Position numbers and translations under genes: made by a program
Shown: positions 21,959 through 34,516 of the stretch, in pieces
Position numbering within the stretch: position 1 is the first letter of the stretch
How the letters are laid out: each line of letters opens with the position of its first letter
The notes under the pieces: model-generated
What the model was told of the DNA's origin: nothing
Databases searched by the model: none
The model's input: only the letters and a program-made list of their open reading frames with translations
From: Gonocerus acuteangulatus
Lineage: Eukaryota; Arthropoda; Insecta; Hemiptera; Coreidae
NCBI GenBank assembly: GCA_946811695.1
Contig: OX328132.1
Location: 127,468,808 to 127,532,807, forward strand
Length of the DNA: 64,000 bases
Direction: 5' to 3'

Positions 21959-22665
21959 CTGTTCGCTCTCCTGTCGGCTCAAAAATGGTTCCAACTTTGA
22001 TGAAATTTGGTACAAATATCTTTCGTCTAATTTGAAACGTCAAGTTCGTTAACCAGCAGAATCCGTCCACCGGAACATGACTTAGAGCAAGATTCGCGCG
22101 AAAAAATCAGAACGCTTGCGTTTTCGAGTTCATATGCTGCATGCAGGTACTGGGTTCCTTAACATAGGAAAACGAATGAAACCATTTTTAAAGCGATATC
22201 TGTAATCGTTTTCGAGAAACATTGAAACACCTGTTTTTCAAACTAATTTTCAGTTTGGGTACTCAGAAATGAATGATTCAGTTGGAAGTTGTTCCAGATG
22301 TTCGACAATCATCTAATCTATAATATGTAAATTTTCGTTTCGAAAAAAAATTGTAATAATCGACATGAAAAGTTTTGGGATATTAGTGAATTTTCTAAAA
22401 TATCTCGAAAACGGTTGAAAACTCGCGAGAAGTGGAAGGTGGCCATTCGAAAGCTTACTAAATTCCCTAAAAAAATGATCAGATGTAACTTTCGTTGGGG
22501 TGATGTAAATGAGTGCTTAAAACCTCAAAATTGTTAGTTTTGTTCTTTTCAATGTTTTTTAGTCTCTGTTTCTAACAATAACTGCTTCTATTCCTTTACT
22601 CATGCCATATGGATATGAAAAAACTGCACTAAGATGTCGCAGTTCCTGCGAATCATACCTTTTTG
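21955..22665 (+). mobile_element. Family A repeat, copy A6 (5'-truncated at the AT tract)
   Basis: It begins TTTGTCTGTTCGCTCTC at the end of the AT tract and ends CACTAAGATGTCGCAGTTCC with a diverged tail (GCGAATCATACCTTTTTG). It is more diverged than its neighbours. Confidence 0.75.
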
Positions 22666-22904
22666 TTTATCTATTGTGAAAAATCTATCTTGAATAAAAA
22701 CAATATTTTAAGTGTCACAAGGCACAGAAAACTGACAGCAACCAAGTTACACAAAAGCTGTAATTACTCTATCCACCTTCTCCCTCATTCTTAAGTAAGG
22801 CTATATAAGTCAATAAAAAACTAGAATACTCATTTCACAGTTCAATGTATTTTAAAAAAACATCAATTAACGAGTGGGGTAAAAAGAGAAAAACCCCGCT
22901 CTAA
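22666..22904. other. Unassigned AT-rich spacer
   Basis: Nothing recognisable between copies A6 and A7, apart from short similarity to the GTTGGCTACTGTCAGTTT segment of A2 and A4 in inverted order near 22720-22760. Confidence 0.5.
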
Positions 22905-23968
22905 ATAACGAATTCAACAGCAGTACAAAATATTCACACGGCATCTTCAAAATCCGCATGGAAAGCTCTATTTCTAACAACAAATTGTTTCTAATTTTAC
23001 TTATCCTGTTTTATTGACAAATACATTTTTTGGCTATAAGCAATTACATAAATAACAAGCAGTCAAAAAACTAGGGGAAACAGACAAAAAGAGCCGTTCA
23101 AATAAGAGAAATCAACTACTTCAAAGTTATAAGCATTTATTTCTCCAAATGTGACCATCCCATGGAATATTGCTTCAGAACCTTCTTTGTAGAGAATCCA
23201 GTGAGATTTCAAAAGGCCACCTTCCACTTACCACAATTTCCCAATATGTGTCCCCGTTTTATATATGGGCATATATAAAACGGGGACTGAGGAGGCTGCA
23301 GCCCCCTCCCTCCGAAATTTAGATTAAACTGATAAACATGTGTCAAAAAATCTCAAAAATAAATTTAATAAGATCACTTAGACTAGATACTTTTTGCGCA
23401 ATAGTGTTTTAGTTGGCTAACTATTTCAAGTTCTAGGTTGTTAGTATTCCACAACCCCAAATCTCCTGGTGCTCCCAGCCCTCCCCCCTGAAATTATTTC
23501 CTATATACGCCCCTGTTTCGAGATATTAAGGAAAATATATGAAGTTCCCAAAACTTTTCATTTCTGTTAATAAAATATTTTTTTCTAATACTTTCTTAAC
23601 TCCAAACCATAATTTAAAAAACTTAGTTTGGATGAATATCAAACATGCAAAAAATATAAAAACTGAAACCCATGATTCTAAGTACCCGAATAAACTAGTT
23701 TTATTCACTTTTCTCGAAAATGGTTAGAGATATCGTCTTAAAAATGGTTTCCTCATTCCTATGCGTTAAAGAACCTATAAGAAGTGACCTTTAAGCTTAT
23801 GAACACCAAAAACTTAAGTGTTATGATATTTTTCGCGTGAATGTAACTGCAAAAACCATGGTCCGCTGAAACCATGGTTTTAAGGATGGATTCTGCTGAC
23901 GGATTGTGTGATCAGGTCAACCTCATAAGCGCGGTTCCTACCTTTGGAGGGAGGGAGGAACCGCGCTA
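22905..23968 (-). mobile_element. Family A repeat, copy A7, interrupted by repeat B
   Basis: Minus-orientation family A ending GGAACCGCGCTAAAA at about 23955-23968. The block TTTCCCAA.../TTTCGAGATATT is split at 23253-23515 by repeat B copy B5. The 5' hairpin (GGTTCC...GGAACC) is preserved at 23934-23960. Confidence 0.8.
23266..23514 (+). mobile_element. Repeat B, copy B5, inserted in family A
   Basis: It runs from GGGCATATATAAAA to CTATATACGCCCC, with the internal motifs GCTGCAGCCCCCTCC and AAGATCACTTAG. A 16-bp-armed hairpin (CCCCGTTTTATATATG and its complement, 23253-23286) forms at its left edge. The surrounding family A sequence gives the empty site. Confidence 0.75.
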
Positions 23969-24405
23969 AAATGTGTAGTAAAAATAAACTAAATTGCTCG
24001 TATTACCCTAGCAAATGATTGGAGGAGTTCGTTAACCAGCAAAATCGGTCCATCTGGAGGGGGAATTATAAACAAAGTTTAGCATTGATTGATTAATCTC
24101 CTTATTTGAGTTTGCATGGTTCATCTCATAATCTTCCACTGGTTGGGACTATTCACTTGAATCCCATGCAGTCTAAGAGAAGATAGTCCTATGGTGTTTT
24201 TTTTTTCTACCCATTTGTGGAAGCTTTCCTTACAAAATAAAAAAGTACCTCTTTTTTATTACTGAGAGATAGTGTATTAAATGGCTTAGTCAAGATTTTC
24301 CATGAAACTAACTGTAAGTATCTCTTTTTTATGCTTGTGTAGAGATTTTTCTAGAAGATGTGGCTGGCGTTGGACTATACAACAAACAAATCAAGATTTA
24401 AAATA
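23969..24405. other. Mostly unassigned; short family A fragment
   Basis: 24022-24058 has GTTCGTTAACCAGCAAAATC, a fragment of family A. The rest shows nothing. Confidence 0.5.
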
Positions 24406-24416
24406 ATCCATTTATT
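24390..24416 (-). terminator. Possible poly(A) signal of the host gene
   Basis: On the minus strand AATAAA (24411-24416) is followed by T/G-rich sequence (TTGATTTGTTTGTTG, about 24380-24395), as in eukaryotic cleavage sites. Many AATAAA words occur in this AT-rich DNA, so this is only the last good candidate before repeats begin. Confidence 0.25.
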
Positions 24417-27268
24417 AATTGTCACTATAAGAGATATCTGTATACAAACATTATTTGAAGTGAAAAGCAAATACTTTTTCATCCTTAAAAGGCATTAAGA
24501 ATAGAAATTCATATTATTTAAAAAAAAAAAAAAAAAAAAAACATTTATGAGTTAATAAAGTAACTTGAGCAGGTAAAAATAATCTTTTACAATTATTAAG
24601 TATTTCATAAAGGCAAATGATAAATCACTGTTAATTTACTCATCAAAATTTCAACTGAGTAAAATATGTGCAGATAGCAAAATAATATATTTACAATTTA
24701 CATCTCAGTTTCATCAAATAAAAAAATATATTAACAAATGTATGAATAAGAAAAAGTAAGGAATATTTAAAATATACATTATAAAAATTACCAAAGAGTA
24801 ACGGAAGCAGTATATCACAAAAGTTGGAAAGTATATATAGCCTATGAAAATAGATGAGTTAAATTTAAAATATTATAGCCAAAAATACAATTTCAAAGTT
24901 ACTTATAGTAACTCACTGAATTAAAACTTCATACTTCAACAAAAAATGTAACAATAAAAGTATTATTTTTTTAAATTGTTAAATATAGTCTGGATATCAA
25001 TTTTTACTATTTTAAGTCGACAATTTTATAACAGGAAAATTCAGATTTAAATTCAATCAAATTTATAAAAAACTCTACTAAGATAACAAGTACAACATAT
25101 CACAATTTTCACAGTGTTCATTTTGAAAACTAATTGAATTACTATTATATTATAAGCTAATAAATTATTTACATAGTTGTAACTATTCTATCTTTCAATG
25201 CTTATGCAAATTTGAAAAAAAAACATCATTAAAATAAATAAATAAATAAATTAAGAGAGATTTATTGAAATATAGACAAAAAAAAAGATTATATCAACAA
25301 AAAATGATCTACCTCATCAGAATATAAGGACTAATAATTGACAACTAAAATGTAAGTTCAACTTCATTCCACTATGAAACGCATATTCATATGGCGGAGA
25401 TGATTGTAAAAATCTACTCACTAAATTCACTTTCGCTAAATTTAGTAAACATGAGGGGGGAGGAGGGAGGCACTTAATGATCTGATTTGTACTGCTCTTC
25501 AAAAAATGAGACATAAAACCATCTTTATCATCCATCTTTCCCTTTATGCATGAATAATTTTGTTCAAAAATATATTTTTGGTATAGAGTAATTCTGTAAT
25601 TGATACAAATAAAACATCATTACAAAATCTCTCATCCCCCTCTTTTTATGATCCATTTAATAAAATTCTTTCAAAAATATATGCTATAACATTTGAGAAT
25701 GTAATTATATTGTAACTATGTTTTAGCAAGATGTTTGAAACAAAATACAAAAATAAAAAGAGCAGGCACATCCTGCCAAACGTTATTTACATGCTTAAAT
25801 ACACGTTCATGGAAACTAAAACAATTCCATTTCAGATATCCTGAAACCTTGAACATATCAAAGATTGCAAATCTGCGAATAAACATTTCTAACTATTATT
25901 TAAAAAATTCTCACAAAGAAAGTGATTTAATACTTTAAATTGCCCTTTATAGAAGGGATATCATAAAAATTGTACATAGCTTACAATCTGTTATCCTATT
26001 GTCAACAGTTTTGTATTTTACGCATTATGATAAAATAATCTTCCTCAAAGAGCATTAGAAAACAGGAACAATGGATAAGCATAATTATTTTACTAAAGCT
26101 TTATTACTCCATCAAAGAAGAATTAATACCAGAAAATTGATAAAAAAAGTTTAATTAATCAAACCACATGACTGAGTTTTATTTTTAATATTTAGAAAAT
26201 ACCAAATATTGAGAATTATTTATTGGTTCCTCTATGTGCCCCCCTACAGTTGTGCAACATAATATGGATTTATAAATGTTCATGTGTGAGCAGAAAGTAA
26301 CGTGTTCGCACTTGCATACAGTAAAAAGAAATTCCACTAGTTTACGATGGAATCAATACAAAAATAAAAATATTTAGGTAATATATTTTTGAAGACAAGA
26401 TGTAACTTCTTATTTATTAATGATTTCAGGGTATATAATTCATATGATCAGCATTAAATTTTCAATAAGCAACTGCAACTAACAGTCATTTACTTACTAA
26501 TTTTAATATAAACTAAATTATTTACAGCAGTCTTAAAAATCCCAAGATAAAGCTGACACAGGAATCCCCAACTTTTGAAAGACACTGGAGTAACCATTGA
26601 AACATAATTACCAATTTTAAAGGAGTCTGTTACAAGTCCAAAGTAAAAAGGAAATAAGTTTCTTAGAATAGATAAATCATGAGTACAACAAGTAGAATAT
26701 ATTCCATTCCAGGAAATGGGTAAGCTGTGAGTAACAACATTTTAAAGTTAACGTACCTAAAAAATAATGTTTTAGACTTTTCTTTATTGTCATTTGTTTA
26801 ATCTCTTATTATCAAGCATGAAACAAATAATATGCTTTAAGAATAAAAAAAGTAAGAAAGTATTAAACATTCCTCAACAAGAATTATTTATTATTTGATA
26901 CATAGCCAACAATAACTACATTACAATACATTAGTACATGTGTCAGTAATACATTATTTGAGTAAACTCACTTATCATCCATAGGTGATCTATAGAAGAA
27001 GATAACTGAAATATTAAAACTCCAGACTATAATGATTAGATCTCCCGCTATTCACATACTACTTTACAAAAATAAACCCCTCTAAATTATGTATACTAGG
27101 AGTAAATATTGATCAGATATAATTATGTATCCCACTAAATCCTTTTATTTTAATAGAATGTTTTTCAGGATACTTTTTTGAGAAAATCATAGGTTTTATT
27201 TTCTGAGAATGTATTATTACCTTTTCTGTTCGTGAAGTTTTATTCATCTTCAGCCACTTTTTATGTTA

Positions 27269-27421
27269 TTAACACTTTCTCTGCTACTGAATATGTGTGC
27301 ATAACTCAAAAGGCTAGGGCAGTCGTACATGCCCAGTGACTGCTCTGCACTCATGGTGTTTGTTTTGGGGATATGTTCCGACTGCTAGGGTCATTGGCAC
27401 CAAGAAGCATCAAGGTGTTAA
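27269..27421. mobile_element. Short TTAA-flanked MITE
   Basis: TTAA at 27269-27272 and 27418-27421 encloses 145 bp, clearly more GC-rich than its surroundings. Ends CACTTTCTCTGC and (inverted) CACCTTGATGC are imperfect inverted repeats. Confidence 0.55.
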
Positions 27422-28404
27422 AATGGATAAATATCTTTAATGGCAAGGAAATAGATTTTTAAAAAAATACTATACTAAATATTATTCTCCAATATGACAA
27501 GAATATTGTGGAAGTAGTACATAATGATGGCTCCTAAATCAAAGAATCCAATTTTACCGAACTATGACAAAAGTAAAAAAGCTAAACAATTAAAACTAAA
27601 AAAAATGTTTAAACATTGTCATGTATGTTTTAGATATTAGGTGTTCAATATTTCACATATCAAACTGATGCTTAAAAAAAAAATCCCATTATATTCAACT
27701 ATTCTCCATTTTATTGATTCATTTATTATTTTATAAAAAAAGAAAGGGTTTTGTTTATTAAATATAGAAAAGCAATCAACCAAATTTTTAAAATTAACCT
27801 TAATAATACTTATCAATTGATTTTCCTTTTTCATGTCGGGGCAGCAATAAAGATTTAGCATGTTTCGCCCAATTTTTTCTTTTATTAACCATGGTTCATC
27901 ATTCTCCCTATAAATTTCTATATAGTCTGAAAATAACTAGTGGCAACAAATGGGAGTTTAACATATTTTTTTAAACTTTCTGAAAATATTATTATTTATG
28001 TTCTTATTTCATTCTACATTGTCATTTATTTACAGTTTTATAACTAATACAAATAAAGGAAATATCCTTCTAATATTTGTTCATATTATATATGAGAAAG
28101 CTATAACTTTTAAATGATATACATTATTTTTGCAACAAAAATAATCTTGTAAAAATTATATACAATTAATAGTAGTTTTGCATGTGAGAAATTTGAATCT
28201 GAATGAGCTTGTTAAGTAAATATATAAAACTGTCATTAAAAAGAATCAGTCATTATATAATGAAGAGGAGGATGCAATGTGTGCATCCTAAAACTACATA
28301 GAAATCTGTATTTCTTATGTCTGCCATCAGTCGAAGAGGGCAGAAAATAAACTAGCCTAAAGCAGTGCAGTTTGAAAACACACAAAGTGTGATTTTAATT
28401 GTGT

Positions 28405-28530
<126 letters not shown>

Positions 28531-29519
28531 ATAGACACATAAATTCGATGCTTAACTTGAATAGTTTTATATTAAATAGTTCTTCAGTTTTTAATATGCA
28601 ATGATAATATAATGCATGGATAAAATACATGCAAAATACTAATATAAACAACATTTATCAACGTTTTTAAACCTGGAATGAGATTTATATGATAATACAT
28701 TCTGCCTTTCCCATCGTTTGCCTTTATAACTCCGTAGAGTATCAGAACAAAAATTAAACAGAAACTATTCTTGATGCATTCTAGTTAATACTATTTGTGT
28801 GTGTAACTCACAGTGTACCCATCTCATACTATATTCTGTACCAGTGATGTGACCTATGGGGTTTGATACAAAATAAAAAGAAAATTACTTTTGACCTCAT
28901 AATTTTATACTTTATCAGACCCAGCCCCTCAATGTTGGGTCCCTTAACATGGAGATTTGGCCTCTTTGGTTCAAAATAAAGTTCTAAAATAGTTGCACGA
29001 TTAGAAATTCTAGTTTCTTAAGAAATAATAGACAAAACTGTTAAATAAAATAACAATGAGGCAGTTATATTTTAATAGCCAATTATAACTATATACAACA
29101 AAATACAAAAGGAATGCTACATGAAAGACAAAATTATATTATTATCAACTTTGGTAAGGCTCGTTGAAATGGCAATGCCATATGTTAAATGATCACTCCA
29201 AATATAGAGTTAAAAGAATAATCATAAAATAGGAATGTCAAAAGGCATTTCCAAAGTTCTAAGAATATATAAAACGCATTTCTCTAATTAAAAATAAGAT
29301 GGATTAGAAGTTATCCATGTATCACGTATAAGGATTTTTAGTTTACATATGATTGTACACTTACATAAACTGTAACAGTTACAAAGGATGTACAAATATA
29401 TAACTTAAAAGTACAAATGTAAGTATTTACACAGTTACAATTAAACTCCTATTTTTTCTTCATTTTTTTTTAAATTAAAGAGAATTTACAATAATTACAG
29501 AAATTCTATATAATAAATA

Positions 29520-29660
29520 TTAGAAGAAAATCACTTCCTCTTCTGAGTTGTGTGTAGGAACTGTTTCTTGAGTGGTGTCAGAAGATCTTATTCTGAACTT
29601 ATCTGGAAGTTTAGGATAGGTGTTAGTTCTTCCAGCCTTAGCTCCGCTTTTTGACTCTCC
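29520..29660 (-). CDS. Terminal coding exon of an unidentified host gene
   Basis: On the minus strand an acceptor with a T-rich tract (TTTTTATTTCCTAG) ends at 29661, and the exon opens in phase 0 with GESKSGAKAGRTNTYPKLPD. It encodes 46 residues and stops at TAA (29520-29522). The residues are polar and basic, then acidic near the end (NSEEEV), with no transmembrane segment. The C-terminus VIFF would fit a hydrophobic-x-hydrophobic PDZ-binding tail, but that is speculation. It pairs with the exon at 33621-33866: both junctions are phase 0, and the codon make-up looks like host coding sequence rather than transposon. The frame has no stop between the acceptor and TAA. I do not recognise the protein; RNA evidence or a protein search would be needed to name it. 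Downstream lies a long repeat-poor tract. Confidence 0.7.
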   Translation of the reverse strand, partial: GESKSGAKAGRTNTYPKLPDKFRIRSSDTTQETVPTHNSEEEVIFF

Positions 29661-29950
29661 CTAGGAAATAAAAATATATTTCAATATATAATAATTCAAA
29701 GGATTTTCCACAGTATACATTTTTAGCAATCTGACAATCTAGAAATGTATATTCAAACACTATTGACTGCTGTAAGCTCATGAATAAAAAATAATTGAAT
29801 CTGAATTTAGTTTATACATGTTTCTCTATTTTCTTTAACTGCACTCTTAAGTCTATATTTTGTCTTTTGAATATATAAAAATAAATAGTAAGCCCATCAT
29901 ATCATTAGAGGACTATAACAGGAATCACAGGACCTACATAATAGGTAGGT

Positions 29951-30085
29951 CTTAAGAGGCTTGGGGTCGTTAAAGTAGTAATCCTTTCTTCACACTACTT
30001 CATTTATTAGACCCTACATGTTTCGCACATAAATAAAGAAGTGTGAAGAAAGGATTACTGCTTTAACGACCCAAAGTCTCCTAAG
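29951..30085. mobile_element. Hairpin (foldback) MITE in the intron
   Basis: Arms of about 55 bp from CTTAAGAGGCTTGGGGTCGT and its near-perfect inverse ending CGACCCAAAGTCTCCTAAG enclose a loop of about 20 bases. It is non-coding. Confidence 0.8.
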
Positions 30086-30722
30086 ATTTGAAAGAATTTA
30101 GATATATTTTGGGTCATCTGCAAGAATTAATAAAAAGCTTAAATATTTATGCCTTTAACCCTTTTTTAATGGACATCATTCCCTCTTGGTTCTAAAATGT
30201 TTCTATTGCCTGATTTTTTACAATAGGAGGCCTATTTAAATAAATAAGACAGTTTGAATAGTAAAACAATTGTGCTTCTGGTTTTCATGGCATATCGATA
30301 TAGTGGTGTATGTTCTTTGAGGGATATGCAGGAATAGGCAACCCACAGCATATTTAGGTGTGTTGCGGGTTCCCTACTATTTTTCGTTGCTGGCATCATA
30401 TTTTTGGATGGAACAGCATTTTTCTCCAGCGGTGGTATTCCTCCTCACTTCTTTCTGGAATATTTTCATGGGTTGATCTCCATCTTCTTCAGCCAGGTCA
30501 TTGTTGTTTCTTCCTCAGTGGTTGCCGAGGGAAATGACATTCTTCTCGATCTGGGCACCCTGTCTCCTCTCTAGCCCCAGTATGGTATGTTGTGGAATAT
30601 AACTGACACCGAAACCTTTTTCACTTATATATACATGTAACTTGGAAAAAACATAATAAAAACCACAATAAGTATCAGTCCAAAATTCAAATTAACTTTA
30701 GTGCAGGTTATTTACTACTTTA

Positions 30723-31180
30723 GCTGTGTATGAAAGGACAGAAAACAGTCTTAACACAAAGCAACTTTGCATTTATTGCAGCTTATCTGAGACCTTTTTC
30801 TTATTTTATCCATTGAGCATCGTGCACACGACCAATCTATTGAGGAATGTCTTACATGCATGTGCTCACCCACATTTTCAAAACGAAGTTCTGATGTCAA
30901 CACAAGTCTTCTTCTTTGGCGAGTTGCGCTGTGTTGTCGAGTAAGCTATCAACAACAGTACGTCGAAACTCTAAGTAGGTCATAGGTTTCCGATTCGGAT
31001 GAACTTTCATGAAAGTACATTTATACAAAATATAACTATTCAGCTGTGTCTGTGAAATAATAGAACAATTTCATCGGCCATCTACAGCTTTTCTATGAAA
31101 TTGTATAAGAGGCCATCAATTGATCAAATATATCAACGCCGTCTATATGTTCATTATAATCGATACTAGCTTCTGGAATT
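30723..31180 (-). pseudogene. piggyBac-type transposase, C-terminal part, decayed
   Basis: Read on the minus strand: PEASIDYNEHIDGVDIFDQ carries the YN..M.GVD..DQ region of DDE_Tnp_1_7, including a conserved catalytic-region Asp. A segment resembling the family's SRKS.KWW follows (here interrupted by a stop), then KPMTYLEFRRTVVDSLL. The cysteine-rich tail follows in another frame: CARC, then SCNKCKVALC, a stop and DCFLSFHT. This matches the C-terminal zinc-binding domain that piggyBac transposases use for end recognition. At least two frameshifts and several stops show it is dead. It lies in the intron of the host gene. It is direct evidence that piggyBac-like elements colonised this genome and could once have mobilised the TTAA-flanked elements in the window; which of them it served cannot be told. 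Confidence 0.85.
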
Positions 31181-31689
31181 TAGATAATATCTGATGTTCA
31201 GTCAATACTAGTTCTCACTTTATTTCCAAATTCTAAAAATAGTATATAAGAAAAGTAGTAACAATGGAAAGAACACAATAGAAGAAAAATAGAATTATTC
31301 AATAAAAACTGTTTCATATTAAATTTTATACATATATATATTTATATATTATCTAAAAAAATCCAGAAACAAAATTGCTTTAAATTACAATCAATCAAAA
31401 AAGAAACTATCAAAAATCCATACGAAATATAAAATGTCAACTATTAATTTAATATTGTTTTATAGTCAAATAAAAAATAACTCTTAAATTAAATAATTCA
31501 AGTATTTATGGAATTATTCAACTGTTAATAAAGCAAAACTACAAAAAATATAAGAATTATCCACCAAAACGAATGACGCAAGTTATTTCCATAACATGCA
31601 TGCGACAAGTCCAATAAGTAATTGACCACTCAAAATATCTTTTGTAATACATAAAGGATCAGAAACATATCTTTTTAGCAGTGAATGCC

Positions 31690-31930
31690 TTGAGAGCAGT
31701 CTCTAAACAAGGAAACACCTGAAGAATGGGACGCAAAGCGGTCCAGAGTGGGGTGTCCGGGAAGAACATAGACCGCTCTAGGGGTGACGTTTTCAGTTTC
31801 TCAGTAAAAAAAGAGCTCCAGATACCCCACTCTATTTTTTATTTCTTCCAGGCATCCAACGGGATGTGTAAAACTATTCCGGCATCGTTGGCGCTGATTT
31901 GAAAATTTCCAAACTTAAAGCCGCTAAATC
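31690..31930 (-). other. GC-enriched patch with an open minus-strand frame of about 57 codons
   Basis: In an AT-rich intron, this patch has an uninterrupted minus-strand frame reading SPLERSMFFPDTPLW and ALRPILQVFPCLETALK. There is no start codon in a natural context and no recognised family. It could be a transposon remnant or an unrecognised exon. Confidence 0.3.
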
Positions 31931-32464
31931 GGTGATTGTTCGCTAAAGACATAGTGTGTATGTTATGATTTAAATCTCTTTAACTTTAGTAATTTAACAA
32001 TTCTTGTTTTCTTTTTTTATAGCATGGTTTCTTCAATTATAGCGTTACTTTTAATAAAAATAAATGTTAATATTAGTTTGTACTAATAACCTTTGTTTTT
32101 TATTAGATTCGTCGGAATTATCATTGAGCTCTCTTTTACGCTTATTATTTTTCATATCCTTGTTTATTACTTCTGTATTTGTTTTAACTTTTTAAGAGGG
32201 TCTTGATTCTATAAAAGTTTTAGAATATTTTCTTTTCTTTTTGTTTTGTAAGTCGTTAAACAAATTGTCCAGTAAATTAAAAAGTCAATGAATAATTCTA
32301 TATCATTAACCTTTGTGTCTTTTTTAATATGATTCCAATTATTATTCAAATGATCAATTGACCTTCTGGAAAATAGTGATAAATGTAAATTTGAATTCGA
32401 ACATTTTAAATTACAGAACGATTTTTTTAACAACTACAAAACAAAAAGAAAAGAAAATATTCTA

Positions 32465-32690
32465 AAACTGCAGCCTCCCCCCCCCAAAAAATTTTTGCTT
32501 TCCTGAGATAATTTCAAGTAAAAAAATCCTATAACAACAAAAAAATGTCTTCTACATTTACCCTGGTCTACTAGGTGTCCAGAGGACCTTAAAACTCACC
32601 ATTTTACACTAAAATATTTACAATTTTCTCTAGACCCCAAATGCCAAGGTGCTCCCAGCCCCCCTCAAAATTTGTTTCTATATACGCTAG
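32465..32690 (+). repeat. Repeat B fragment with repeat D inside (copy B6)
   Basis: Repeat B ends (CTGCAGCCTCCCCCC and CTATATACGC) surround a D segment (32521-32640) shared with 16291-16400. Confidence 0.6.
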
Positions 32691-32905
32691 TGGGCTAACG
32701 CCTTAGATTCTCATGCGGGAGATGGTCGGTTTGAGTCCCACCGGCGGCAGGAATTTTCCCCTTAGCTTATGGCGGGTATTGCGGGCTGGCCGACCCTGTA
32801 GTATGGCAATCTGTCTACCTGGCCAAGCCCTAGTTACGAAGCTATTCTCGTCCTCCTCTCTACATGTGTGAAAACGTTCATATAATTTCCTCCCTAAAAA
32901 TTTCT
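32687..32905 (+). mobile_element. tRNA-derived SINE, slightly 5'-truncated
   Basis: It starts within the A box (CTAGTGGGCTAACGCC) and keeps a weak B box (GGTTTGAGTCC). Its 3' part, ending CATATAATTTCCTCC, differs from the 12.5-kb SINE but matches 57680-57835, so this is a second SINE subfamily. Confidence 0.75.
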
Positions 32906-33199
32906 AATTGTAGGAAAACTTTATTTTATTATTTATTTACCTTTTCTTTATAGCTCTAAATATTTAGGTTGAATTATTTATAGGTTGAATAATTAGATGC
33001 TCCATTAAATTTTTTTTATAGTCTATATTTTTTAAATTTTATGATAAAGGTACTAATAAATGAAGCTAAATAAATAAATAGCCTATTTTTTATCAAAACA
33101 AAGAAAAATCCTTCCTCCTTTTCGATTTGGATCGAGTTGGATCTACTAACACTGGCATTGTTCATTTTTTCGATCCCGACCCAGGTATCCCTAATCCGT

Positions 33200-33440
33200 A
33201 GCTGCCTCGTCACAAAGAGTTAATTCCCCCGACAACTAGTAGAAAGAAATAGCTGAAGCTTCCCTGAGTCTTTGCTTAATAACCCCAAGGTCGAACTCCT
33301 GGAAAAGTCAGCCATAGGAAACCGGTAAACGAGTGAGGGGGGTCGGACTGCTGTACAAGTCCTTCGTTCCAGGGGCACAGCAGCTCTCGACTGCTAGTGA
33401 AATCCTTCGTTCCAGGGGCATGGCACGCCTCGACTTTTAC
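33200..33440. repeat. GC-richer repeat with internal direct duplication
   Basis: TCCTTCGTTCCAGGGGCA occurs twice about 43 bp apart (near 33360 and 33403), each followed by a CTCGACT motif. Unclassified. Confidence 0.5.
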
Positions 33441-33620
33441 AGAAGTCTTTAGTAAGAAAAGGTTTAATCAAATGGCAATATTCAAAACATTCTTCTTTTT
33501 GTTTTAATTATGATCTACCTCTACCTGAAAGATATTTCAAATTTAAATATTTATATAGAACAAAAATATTGAAAAAACATGAGCACATCCAAAGAGCAAT
33601 TGAAAATTAAAACTACACAC

Positions 33621-33866
33621 CTGAGTATTCTGCATCATTGCTGGACTAGAACCAGTTCTTGAATGTGTTGGGAGTTGTGGAGGTGTAGTACTCAGGCGTT
33701 GATAACCTGATGACTTTTTCGAATCTCCGACTGCTCCCTCTCTCAACTTTAATGGAAGCATTTGTTGGGGCCCACTCATAGCAGAACCAGCTCCACCTCC
33801 AATACCTCCCAATTTTGTTGCAAGTTTAAGGGGAAGTTGCTGTTTGATTTGAACACTAGCTGCAAC
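33621..33866 (-). CDS. Internal coding exon of the unidentified host gene
   Basis: On the minus strand an acceptor (TTATTTAATTTTTAG, ending at 33867) opens an uninterrupted 82-codon exon. It closes at donor CAG|GTGTGT. Length is 246 bp, phase 0 at both ends. The product begins VAASVQIKQQLPLKLATKLG, then has a glycine-rich run (GGIGGGAG) and a Ser/Thr/Pro/Gln-rich stretch (SSGYQRLSTTPPQLPTHSRT). The motif LPLKL occurs twice, about 28 residues apart. It looks like the disordered tail of a larger protein: no membrane segment, no catalytic motif. It splices in phase to the terminal exon at 29520-29660. The upstream intron is loaded with a TTAA element only about 135 bp away (34002-34802) and a GA microsatellite. 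The protein family is not recognised. Confidence 0.72.
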
Positions 33867-34001
33867 CTAAAAATTAAATAAGAAGTCAATGTCCTTTAAA
33901 TAAAAACAAAATTTATCAAGGAAAAATGTATTTACACGCATAGGGAAACAGTTTTGCTCTGGAAACTCAATTGGGCATCAGCAGGATATTTTGTTTAATG
34001 C

Positions 34002-34481
34002 TTAACCTCTTAACGGGCAAGGGCCGCTTGAGCGGCCACTGCTCGCTGAAATTAAAAAATGGCACGAATGAGGCGGAATTGGTTGATGCCGGGGTATACC
34101 AAAAAATAGTATTTGGAGGTCTTGGGCCCGACGAGCCGAGATATGACGAAGTTGACCGCTATAGTGGTCCTTGCCCATTCCCGCACTCGTCTTGTGTCAG
34201 TATTGGCCGTGCATTATTGGCTCTCTGGATCACTCATCTTATCCGGAAATCGTTTCAAAGTATGTAATAATTCTTCTATACATTCTAGGTTAGGAATTAA
34301 TTGATTTTAATACAAATCAGTATATCGCCTACATGTTATTCATTGATTTGTCTCATAAGTACCTTATTCTCATGAAACTGGAAGGAAAAAATACATTTTT
34401 TGGCATTCCTAATGAAATGTTCTTCTCAATTCTTCCTGAAATGATATTGTGGGCTAGCATTATACTATTATTAGATTATCC

Positions 34482-34516
<35 letters not shown>

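Larger units (their letters stand above)
29661..33620 (-). other. 3.96-kb intron carrying several mobile-element relics
   Basis: Bounded by donor CAG|GTGTGT (33619-33625) and acceptor TTCCTAG (29661-29667), read on the minus strand. It contains a hairpin MITE (29951-30085), a decayed piggyBac transposase (30723-31180), a GC-richer patch (31690-31930), repeats B and D with a SINE (32465-32905) and a GC-richer repeat (33200-33440). At 30290-30600 a moderately GC-rich stretch has no recognised coding content. Confidence 0.65.

Noticed and set aside
21708..22070. Tyr/Ile-repeat proteins on both strands
   Set aside because: Translation of (AT)n; family A sequence on the sides explains the rest.
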